The notes under the pieces are model-generated. The model made no database searches. It saw only the letters and a program-made list of their open reading frames with translations, and was not told the origin of the DNA. Below, in pieces: positions 12,401 to 21,178 of a stretch of 31,678 nt of DNA. The stretch is from Ectocarpus siliculosus (lineage: Eukaryota > Sar > Phaeophyceae > Ectocarpales > Ectocarpaceae): contig FN649731.1 in assembly GCA_000310025.1 (NCBI GenBank), forward strand, positions 1,116,784-1,148,461, in the 5' to 3' direction. The translations under genes and the position numbers were made by a program. Every line of letters begins with the position of its first letter. The stretch's first letter is position 1.

Positions 12401-12615
12401 AGGTGCCATTTGGACGTTCACCTGCACAGGATCATGATCGTATACATACTCTTGATAATATGACTGTACCGTACGTAGGAGTTACGAGTTCTGCCCGTAG
12501 CGAATACCACGTTCATTGATATATTGTAGACACAGGACCGACGAGGATGATATGGCTGATGCCGCTGGAACTGGTATCCACGAACGTTTGTGCGAGCGCC
12601 CGAGCGTATGGCTTG
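6543..12615 (-). CDS. Multi-exon protein: hydrophobic segment, long coiled coil, Pro-rich tail
   Basis: Eleven minus-strand exons chain with matching phase: 12543-12615, 12262-12421, 12034-12060, 11816-11981, 11170-11350, 10754-10804, 10135-10269, 9179-9289, 8629-8784, 7963-8186 and about 6543-7686. Exon 4 encodes a likely membrane helix (FALQIYVCHTLCGLAVIYH). Exon 5 is Ser/Arg-rich (SPRSRSGSASPSRGS). Exons 6-10 give a nearly continuous charged, heptad-like helix (MNYEDIVLLHRRWRDAQ; QKEVKVLRSYL; ENHQLKEEIERVREHLEEAK), expected to form a coiled coil. The last exon carries a run of about 14 prolines and an ILKKVSFPG motif. The last exon is open to TAA 6543-6545, but coding may end earlier, for instance at a donor after GCGCAG near 6855. 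Initiator not found. Exons 1-3 rest mainly on phase agreement; exons 6, 7, 9, 10 and 11 are the firmest. No family recognised. Confidence 0.55.
8259..8340. repeat. (TTG)n and (TGG)n microsatellites inside an intron
   Basis: About ten TTG units, broken by ATTG, are followed by TGG units. The tract lies in the 8187-8628 intron of the coiled-coil gene. Confidence 0.85.
9373..9471. repeat. (GACA)n microsatellite inside an intron
   Basis: Almost 100 bases of GACA units with one interruption (GATA near 9433). It lies in the 9290-10134 intron of the minus-strand coiled-coil gene, so the transcript would read CTGT repeats. Confidence 0.9.
9998..10022 (+). repeat. Short interstitial telomere-like tract (TTAGGG type)
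   Basis: Four consecutive TTAGGG-like units with one variant (CTAGGG). The tract lies in the same intron as the GACA array. Confidence 0.6.
10970..11006 (+). repeat. Dispersed short repeat, copy 1
   Basis: Reads TACTGAGCAGAGATCGGGAC then AGTTTTCAATGTGAAGA. Related copies lie at 12715-12748 (minus) and 21094-21134 (plus). It sits in the 10805-11169 intron, antisense to the gene. Confidence 0.6.
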
Positions 12616-13635
12616 CTGCCAGCAGAGGGCATTTCAAAACACGCCCACAGAGACACGGTCGAAAACAACGAGTTACTTGTTGTTGTTGCTGCTGCTGCTG
12701 CTGTCGAACAGTTCTCACTTTCAAAACTGCTCCGATCGCTACTCAGTACCGTATGTTGAAGTGCCTGTACTGGTCCAACCGACGCGAACATCTGTTGCGG
12801 TGACAGTCTAACTACGCCCAAAAGGCATCTTTCACAAAAAACAAAAAAGAAACAGACCACCAGTGTTAATCAACACAAATGCGATAAACAATGTGTTTGT
12901 GTATTGGCGAAAGAGACTATTATCCGTTCCTGGATAAGTGTGGATCACCTGCCTGCCGGGTGATCGGAAAAAGAGAAGGGAAGAAAGACGAATAAGAGGT
13001 TGCGATTCCACGAACACCACCCCGATTGCAGTAAGTTGAAGCGACGGCATCGTCGCGGGTACTGGCCGTCGGTATCTGCATATGCTTGTGGTTACGTGCG
13101 GATGTTTGGCATCTGAGTGTTTTCGCCCTACGTAGAAAGTACTGCGTCAGTCCCACACACCATCCACCAGTTCTCGTATACCAACAACGTTTCTCTCATT
13201 CGAGCTACCGTACAATGCAAGGGTGGGCATGATGAGTTTTTCTCTATTGTACAAACCTACGCCGTAGACATTACTGGGCTGTTCTTCTCGACGAGGTCGC
13301 CAGCCATTCGTTTGGCGCCAATTCTCATTAGATGACCGCGTTCTTCATGAAGAAACGACAGTTGCAGTCCATTGGTTTGCAACGCACCGACATGGACACC
13401 ATCCGTCCGTCTCCGTTGTCGACGTCGTCGTCGCTCGTGATGCCAGTACCTCCCTCCCACCAGAACCGAAGAACCGGCCGAATCAATACCACCGGGGGGA
13501 GAAGCGGTGCACAACATTGTCGGGGGCTAGTGCCGACCAATCGAACTGCGCCAAGCGCCGTCACCCTCATCGGCCATTAACCATCTTTGAAGCGAACCAC
13601 CACGACATTGCGCAACCCCGCGCCCGACCATCGGG
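12616..13635. other. Interval between divergent genes; possible upstream exons or shared promoter
   Basis: The interval lies between the first exon recognised of the minus-strand gene and the ATG of the plus-strand gene. Two minus-strand frames look weakly coding: 13328-13570, with GITSDDDVDNGDGRMVSMSV, and 13257-13517, with FLHEERGHLMRIGAKRMAGD. They overlap in different frames, so at most one is real. A hydrophobic minus-strand stretch at 12832-12950 could be a leader or membrane segment. The initiator of the minus-strand gene should be in here. Confidence 0.3.
12715..12748 (-). repeat. Dispersed short repeat, copy 2, followed by CAR triplets
   Basis: On the minus strand this reads TACTGAGTAGCGATCGGAGC then AGTTTTGAAAGTGA, matching copies 1 and 3. 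In the repeat's own orientation it is followed within about 15 bases by CAG and then CAA triplets (12674-12702). Confidence 0.6.
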
Positions 13636-14541
13636 ATGGAACAGGCCATCGGTGGCGGCGGCGATAATAGCGCTAGCGTCGCCGACGCTGCTGCCGCCGC
13701 CGTCGCCACCGACGGTGCTGCGGGCGAGCCTGAGACTACAGCACAGACCGAGCGACATTCCTTGCCGACCGTAGCGGTCAGCGAAAGCGAAGATCCTACC
13801 GCCGCCTCCCCAGATCTGGGAACTGGGGCTGGGGACCCGACACCGGCAGCAGTAGGAGCAGCTGCGGGGGAGGCGGCAGCAGCGGCGGCGGAGGCGGATG
13901 CAAAGACCCCGGCCGGAGATGGCGGCGGTAGTGGCGAAGGAGATGCGGTCGGGGGTGCCGTGCCCTCTGTTTCCGATTGTGGTGGTGGTGGAGTCAGTGG
14001 CAGAGATTGTGGTGGTGACGGTGGTGGTTGTGATGGTGGTGGTGGTGGTGGTGGTGGTGGTGGTAGCGGTAGTGGTGGCTCTGGAGATGGTGCTGGCGCT
14101 GGCTCTGATGAAACTGGCGATGGTGGCGGAAATAGTGGGGACAACGCCGTTGCCGCCAGGGACGAGGAGAAGGCCACGGACGGCGAGGCGGTCGACCCCG
14201 ACCCTAGCTCAAAGGACCAGCCCGAGGAGCACCTGTCGACCAAATACACGAAGGAAGAGCTGATGGCGAGACACTGGGGCATGAACTTGATGCAGATGAA
14301 GCGAGTCAAGGCTCTCCTGAGGATGGGAGTCTGCGAGGAGGACCTCGAGATAGCGGACAGGCTGCTAAAGATGGGCCTGTACGTCTTTAGTTTAAATTAT
14401 CTTTTAGCTGTTGTGCGAGCCGCCGGGGGTGGAGTTGGTTTCGCCTTCCTGATGCCTTGTTGGAGTGATATTTGGCATACAGTTCCCTGGACTCCCTCTT
14501 GGTCTGCTTATCTGTGTATTTTCTCTATGTTGTCTGCCTTC

Positions 14542-14628
<87 letters not shown>

Positions 14629-15324
14629 TCCTGCCTGCCTCTCTGTCTATTTATCTGTCTGTCTGTCCCTCTCTCCCTTCCTCTCTACGTCCCTCTGTCC
14701 CCCCCTCTCCCTCTCTTTCCGTCTACTCCCTTTTGCGATGGTTTTCGTTTCGGTCAGTACACTTGGTGGGGACGTTTCGAATGCCAAAGTGTTCGAAACC
14801 GACGCCCTCCCCCACCCCTTAGTTCAATCCCCGCCACGCTGTTCCCCATTCCTCGCCCCCCCCGCGGATGGAAGTCTGTGGACGAGCTACAACGAACGGC
14901 CATACGTTTCCGTCTCCTTCCCCCCCCCCCCCCTACGGCTCATCGTCGTTCTCACTCTCCCTCACCCCTCACGCCGCTTTCTCGCGAACGACGCAGGAAC
15001 TGGTCGAACGACACGCCGCCCACGAAGGAGGAGCAGCTCCTGGGCTACAACTCACAGCAGAGGCAGCGGATGAAGGCTCTGCACATCTTGGGCCTTACGG
15101 AGGAGTCCTTCGACCGCTGCCGGGCGGTCATGCTGAGCTCCCTCGGGCCCTCGGCGTTCGGGTACTCCGCGGACGAGACGGCGGCGTCGGCGGTGAGCGC
15201 GGAGGCGGAGGAGGGCTGGACGCCCGGGGACAAGTTCCGGAGAAGAGCGGCCCCGAGCGGCGGTGGTGGTGGCCACCACCACACCGGGATACTAAGGATG
15301 CCGACGTTTAGCCAAAGCAGGTAA
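13636..15324 (+). CDS. Gly/Ala-rich protein with a duplicated charged helical module
   Basis: Exon 1 is 13636-14378 and exon 2 is 14997-15324, joined across GTACGT...CGCAG with phase 2 kept, giving 356 residues. Residues 1-180 are Ala-, Glu- and Gly-rich low-complexity sequence with a run of about ten glycines. Two related helical modules follow. Residues about 205-247 contain TKEEL, MKRVKALLRMGVCEEDLE; residues about 257-298 contain TKEEQ, QRMKALHILGLTEESFD. The exon boundary falls exactly between them, as expected from exon duplication. The tail is Gly/His-rich. The ATG at 13636 starts the open frame and suits the composition. The intron itself is stop-free and 3n in length, so an unspliced reading is also open. 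The TAA at 15322 overlaps a possible donor (AG then GTAAAG at 15321), so a further 3' exon, possibly 16609-16901, may exist. No family recognised. Confidence 0.65.
14543..14627. repeat. (CTGT)n microsatellite inside an intron
   Basis: About 21 perfect CTGT units in the 14379-14996 intron, followed by degenerate pyrimidine-rich sequence that extends toward the acceptor. Confidence 0.95.
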
Positions 15325-15440
15325 AGGGCCATGAATTTCTGGTGGGAAGATATGGAAAGGGTTGGTGAGGATGCCGAAGTTTAGCCCCAGAAGGTAAGTT
15401 TACCATGCCCTGGATTTCTGGTGGGGAAGGGGGAGGATCG
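15295..15440 (+). repeat. Imperfect tandem duplication, period 73
   Basis: Two neighbouring units (15295-15367 and 15368-15440) share AGGATGCCGA, GTTTAGCC, the AGGTAA donor-like word, and ATTTCTGGTGGG. The first unit ends the 13636-15324 reading frame. The second carries a better donor, AAG followed by GTAAGT at 15394. Confidence 0.75.
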
Positions 15441-16608
15441 AGTTGGCGCACGGGGCTCGAGTTTTGTGGCGACAAGCCACGGCCAACCTCGATTTTCCAG
15501 AAGACGTTTGGGGGCGCATACTTGACACTTATCCCCGAACCTCGAAGGGGAGATCTCGTTGGCTACGGCCTGCTGTGCTGTTTTGAAGCTGCGGTCGTCT
15601 TTCAGGTTGAGTGCGTTTGATTCGTCATCGCCTCTGTCTGCAGGCGAGATAACAGGTGCTGCCCGAATTTTCAGGAGAAATGCAGAGAGAGAAAACGAGG
15701 GGCAGCCCTATTCCTAGAAAAACAGACAGTACGTAGTCTATCCCATTGGGCCCTCCCACGAAGTGCACGCACGTACAAGTTTCGTGTCCATCCGTGAATC
15801 TCACGATGCGCTGTTTCGAAACACCCTTTGAACATTTTGCGAATACCTCTGCAGTGTATTCGACTGCACGATATTTTCGTCAGATATGGTGATTTCTTTT
15901 TTCGTCGTTTTCACGTCGGACTCAACGGAGGGATACGTATCACGTGAAGAACGAACCTTGCACTATTCATTAAGCATCGACCATTGTTACCGGCTGGACC
16001 AACTGCGCTTGTAGCGTGGATTGTCCCTAGGGGCTGCGGCCAGAAGCATGATAGCATCACAACACAGCTTACAGCTTTCACGCCACCACACTGGCCGGCC
16101 CCTTGGAGGGTGAGAAACTCCTGCCTGCGCCAAGCAAGCATCCGATTATTTTATACTGTGGCGGCGGTGTTGGTGGTTGCGACGGGGGCTGTGGTTGTCG
16201 AAGTACCTTAGATGTATCAGGTACGCGAGGGCAAACGAAGACGAAATCGAATAACGCCCCCGCTGTGAGCAAGACGGTATTATCGTCACGATGTACCTTT
16301 TTCTTTCAAATGCACCCACACATCCACCAATCATCGCGCCACTCGAAGTTACCGCAGCATAGGCAAAGGCTGACTGACCCCCGTCCCGTTCCCTGCCTGT
16401 ACCCGCCACGCCTCTCTCGCTACGTATACACAAATCGCGACCCGATCGCGCGACGCCCGCAACAACAACAACGCGGCCGGCCGCGCTTGCACTGCTCACG
16501 CGCGATTCCACCACACGGCGTGGTGCACTGACTCGTTCTCGGGCGGCAATAACGGCTCGCGAAAACAACAAAAAACGAAAAAAAAAAGTCACAACCATAT
16601 CTTTCCAG
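15441..16608. other. Probable intron or intergenic stretch, no confident exon
   Basis: No exon with both good splice sites and coding composition was found. A pyrimidine-rich acceptor, CTGTCTGCAG, ends at 15643, but the frames after it close soon. A long minus-strand open frame (16146-17042) was judged a shadow. Confidence 0.3.
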
Positions 16609-16901
16609 GAAACATCGGAGGGCAAGGCAACCCCCCAAGAATATTCGCGAGGGGCATCGTGGGCAGCGTTGGGAGCAACGCCTGCGGCAACCGCGGCGGG
16701 CTGGGGGGGCTGGGGATGGCCGGGGGCGATAAAGCGCGGAGAGCGAGCGACTCCGTCACGGGGGGTTACCACCTGCCCGACATTAACGCCGGGAAAAAGA
16801 ATCCCCGAGGGGTCGGGGGGGGCGCCGCGGCGGCGGGATTGCCGCCGCTTGGGTCCGTGGTGGGGTCGCCGCACGTGTCGACGAGGACCGACCCGGGGTG
16901 A
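16609..16901 (+). CDS. Gly-rich C-terminal exon
   Basis: A clear acceptor (ATATCTTTCCAG, ending at 16608) opens a frame that starts with two bases of a split codon and runs 97 codons to TGA 16899-16901. The product is rich in Gly and Ala (NRGGLGGLGMAGGDKARR, then GGYHLPDINAGKKNPRG) and ends STRTDPG. GC-rich third positions support coding. It could be the last exon of the gene at 13636, but the phases available there (2 at 15320 or 15393) do not match the phase 1 needed here, so an unseen intermediate exon would be required. Function unknown. Confidence 0.45.
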
Positions 16902-18182
16902 ACGAGCGGGTTGCTGCTGCTTGTTGTGGCACCGATTGCTCGAGCTTGCTTGCCGGGAGCGAGGTTGTTTATATTGGTTTTTAATAATCCCGTGTTCTTC
17001 TTTTTTGTTTGTCCGAGATTCCTCTTGAGGTTTCATGAACAAGCACGAACGTGGATGAGTGTCGTCGTGAAAACGGCGGGAACATTACATGTATGTATGT
17101 TGGACTCTGAATGAATGAAACGACAGTTACAGCGTTCGTTTGGTTGTTCTTAGAATTTTTTTTAAGTGCGGGTGCCGGACGAGTCGGCTGTGGGGTGATT
17201 CAGTTTTCATGACCGGGGGTAGAGAGTGAGGTGGTAAGTGCAGCGCGCGCAATGAAGTGGGATCGAGAAAATTGAGTAGATAGGCGCGTACACGTGGTTG
17301 TGGATTCATTGATCGGATACTGATGCTCGCTTTCCTCCGATAAGTGGATCTCGCCACCGAGTCGCCAAGCCGCGCAAGCTGGATAACCACCCCCCTAAAA
17401 CGATGCGGTGACAAAAACGGTATCTCGTTTAAAGTGCATAGACCTAGTTGTTGAGCAAGCCCCGCGCCATTGACTGTACTGTGTCGACGGGTGAGTGCAA
17501 GCTGTGTCTCAATTTTTGCGAGAGAAGACGCTTTTCACGCATTGCCTACAACCAACGTGTTTCATGCATTTGCCTACAACCACTTAGTTTGGTTAGATAA
17601 GTACTGTCGTAAGGGTGAACTAGAGTAGTACATGCGACGTTCTACCAGAGCGTCCCCTGAACGGGGCATTGGTTGGTAAATAGATTCGCAGGTCAGGAGT
17701 CGTTGTGCATCGAACACCGTTCGTTGCTGTCTGTTTCTACCAGACACACATTCGTTTGTGGCAAAATACGCCACCTCGCCAAGGCTAACAGACTAGTTTA
17801 ATCTACTTACTACCTGTTGGCCGGTAGAGGTGTAGACTAGTCTCGTTGGCATTACTACTACAGTTGTATGTATGGTACGTGTATCGTCGTTGGAGATGCG
17901 ATGACGGACTTTAAGCAAACGCTGTGAGGATGGGGGTTAACCCCTATCGCACGATGGTGCCAACTCTCCGGCTACGGTGTCTGGTCTACAGTAAGCAGTA
18001 GCGCCAGATCGCTAACTCGTGACAAGAAACCGGGACGCGATCGTTGAAAATATGAAAAACGCCGCGAGAAATTGAGCTCACAGCCACCACCGACTCTACA
18101 CACAAGACTGGTTAAATCAGGTTTAGGTTGAAATAATATTATAGAGCCAAACTACTCTCCGATCCGTGAAAGTCAGAAACAC

Positions 18183-18275
18183 CCCGCCAAAGATTCAAAA
18201 AAAATTAAAATTTTTGGGTGCATTTTTTAATTTAAATTTTTTCAAATTAGGAAAACTGAAAATTAATATTTTGTT
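18183..18275. other. AT-rich island
   Basis: Runs of A and T (AAAAAAAATTAAAATTTTTG, then TTTTTTAATTTAAATTTTTT) contrast with the roughly 50% GC flanks. The flanks on the right contain CCCCCAGGGGG and CCCCGGTGGGG near-palindromes. No gene recognised. Confidence 0.6.
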
Positions 18276-19127
18276 TCGGCGAACCTTTCGCCCCCAGGGG
18301 GTGTTTTGGATTTTTTGTGCAGCGATCGCCCCCCTGCCTTGGAAATGCCCCGGTGGGGCGTGCCTTCTCCAAACCGAAAAGGAAGGGTGATTGCATGCGG
18401 TAGCGTAACAACATTAGACCTCTTTGCTCAACTAATAATAGCACTGCTGCGGCAATAAAAACGCACTTGCCTTATGCACCTCAAATGGTCTGCTGAAGTC
18501 CCAAGAGGTGGAACGCAACCCCAACACTGAAACGGGTGTCTGTGATGCTGGAACAAGGAAACAGCGACCACCAACACCCTGTGCGATCTCTCCAATCATC
18601 CCCGGCGTGCGAAAAAAAATGTAAATTCAATGAAGATCCACCTCGTCCTACTGGCGCTAATTATGTACTCTACAGCAGGAGCACAGGTCTCGCCATCTGA
18701 TCGTAAAACACGTAGACATGCACCGTAGATCGAAAAATGAGACAAAGATTCATCTACCCGTTGGGTTTCACGAACACCGAAAACAGGTGGCCTAGTTGAA
18801 CAGCTATCTCGAAGAAAAACACATTACTTCCCACGTTACGCTTGTCGCACTCCCGTTACCTCCAAAGCCACCACCCTTGACCGCTGCACACCCTCTTTCC
18901 CCGCGGGGGTGTGGTTTTGCAGAACAAAAGCATTCTTCACAAACCCAACTCGCCGTACAGAACACTACAGCGAGCGAGGCACGTCTCTTCATTGTCGCAG
19001 CCGTCCTTCTTCCGCCGCGTTCGTCCGGGCGCCAGCTGCCAGAGCCTGTTTCAAGTTTCCGTGAGCAAGGCAATAACGCGTCAGTCGAGCCAAACTGGAC
19101 CTTCGGTCGCCGCCGAAACAGGCGGTG

Positions 19128-19538
19128 CTACACAAACGGGTGGCTGGCGACGGAGCATTTCCGGGTCACGTTATCGCCATTGGAACCGTTTTGAGGGCGA
19201 GCGTGCCGCCCTTCGAATTCATTCCACGGTACTTCGGTACGCCTCGGTGGGCCAAGAACCTCAGTAACTCTCTGTTGTAACGAGGGGCGGCGCGGGATGA
19301 TGCGGGGGGAGTAGGACGCCACTCGCCCTCCATGCTGGGTGAGGATACTCTCGAGTGTCAGGCCCATCACCGGCGCCAACGATTGACACATTTCCGCCGA
19401 ATTCGCGTCAAGGTTGACACGGTGAAGAACCCGCTGCGATACTTCTGCTGCTTCACACAACAGCAGGTCATAGCGCCTAACATAGCGCCTAACAGGAGCG
19501 GCACCGACGAAGAGCGTGTTTGCTTCGGAGCAACGCAT
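19128..19538 (-). CDS. Possible 3' exon or small hypothetical ORF
   Basis: This frame is 136 codons long and does not start with a convincing initiator in context. Its middle (LDANSAEMCQSLAPVMGLTL, then ESILTQHGGRVASYS) has protein-like composition. A GAG/GTTCTT donor-like site near 19263 could end an exon. It lies downstream of the two-span membrane gene on the same strand and might be a further exon of it, given the strong donor found just after that gene's stop. Evidence is weak. Confidence 0.22.
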   Translation of the reverse strand: MRCSEANTLFVGAAPVRRYVRRYDLLLCEAAEVSQRVLHRVNLDANSAEMCQSLAPVMGLTLESILTQHGGRVASYSPRIIPRRPSLQQRVTEVLGPPRRTEVPWNEFEGRHARPQNGSNGDNVTRKCSVASHPFV

Positions 19539-19716
19539 GCGAAGCGAGGTGGATCCATCACATGAATATTAGCCAAACGTGCAAGAAGTGGAGAAAAATA
19601 AATTGCACCAGGTAACTGTTGCTTACCTTCCTTCCTGTGCCCTCTCCCCCGGGTGGTAATAACGAAAAACAAAGAGACCTATAGCTCGGCGTGGAAACAC
19701 CCCACTCACCTGATCT

Positions 19717-21133
19717 CTATGATGGGTCAATTTGTCCGACTGGGCTGCCATTGCGGATACCTCCTATCCCCTTGGTGATCGCCTTCTTAAAGCTGCGACC
19801 CTGAAGGTGAGGGGCTTGTCTGCTGGAAGCCACGAAGAAGATCGGCCATAGTAGCAGCAGCAGGTCTGCGGTTCAAGATTGACGATGTTTCGCAGAGACA
19901 TACTGTATCAGTCTTATGTGCATCGCAGTAGTGTAGGCGTCATATGCTTTTCGTGCATGTAGGCGATTAAACTACCCTCGCTACAGAGATGGATAAGTCG
20001 GTTGCTTACAAAGACATGGCACAGAAAAATTCTCGATGAGACCATGTAGCAAGATTTGCGATACAATAGTCCGCCGCCATTCCCTTTTCGTCTCCTCGGC
20101 TGGCCGATCTATCTTGCATCGTGCTACCGTCCAAAATGCAAAAATTAGACGCCCGGTGTCCTCACCCCAGAATCCGCCAACGGTGCCAAACAGTTCGGCG
20201 AGATCGAGAGGGTCGATCTCTTTGATGGTGAGCAATGAGTTCGTCTCCTGGTAGATTAGCAGAGCCAGGTTGGCATACGGCCTCGCAATACCTGGGTTCG
20301 GCTGCGCAACGTACGAAGGGACGGTACGAGCCTTGGCAATGGTTCGACACCAATGGAAGTCCGCTAACCGACATGACGCAAAATTGTCTGATGGCACCCG
20401 AAACATCAAATTTTACGCCAAGTACAAAAACCTATCATATAGAAAAACAGGTTGCACAGGTACAACACATTTTTGCACGTACGCTCCACTGCTACGATAC
20501 CACGTGGTATACCAGTTACCGTTGTTGATCATTATCTCGGCAAATTCCAACATTCGCGTGAAAGGCTTGAACCCGATACCTTTTTCTGCTGCACCGCGCT
20601 CGTGATAGACCGTTACCGTGTGTGTCGTATCCCACCGGTCGCATGTAGCCACCCTTGCATCCTACCTCAATTTTCTGTGTCGTTGTTATGACGCTCTTTG
20701 CTTCGAACGTCACGTCGATGTCTCCCGAGAGCCTTTCCACTTTCGTGACTTCTATCCCCTGGTTCGACAGCCCCGCGGCGGTGGAAGTGTACATGTTAGC
20801 AGAGAACGACAAGGTTGGTTCCGACAGACAAAGAAACAATTGCAGTTTTTCAAGACCTATTTACGAGTATTCGCATGAGAATTCGCACCCCTCTACTGAA
20901 TAACTTATTTCGCAGCAGGGACGGCTATGAAAATCTCCTCAAGAGCTAATTTCGACGGATCGGGAGAAGGGAGTTTCCTGGTGCGGAGCAATCGATCTTT
21001 CAAGCCCGGCCGGAGGGCACCACATGTCCCAGAACTTTGTACAATTTCTCCGATCGCGGGAATCGACCGCATCAGGTGTTGGATCAGTACGGATACTGGG
21101 TAGAGAAAGATCGGAACGGTTTTTAATGTGAAG

Positions 21134-21178
<45 letters not shown>

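Larger units (their letters stand above)
16902..19716. other. Long stretch without a confident gene
   Basis: It holds an AT-rich island at 18183-18275, an imperfect hairpin at 17791-17844 and a 12-base tandem duplication (CATAGCGCCTAA twice, 19469-19492). One minus-strand ORF at 19128-19538 has some coding character and is listed separately. Confidence 0.4.

Noticed and set aside
16146-17042. 298-codon minus-strand open frame
   Set aside because: It overlaps the plus-strand exon at 16609-16901, which has a good acceptor and coding-like codons. The minus product is Arg/Pro/Ser-rich shadow sequence.
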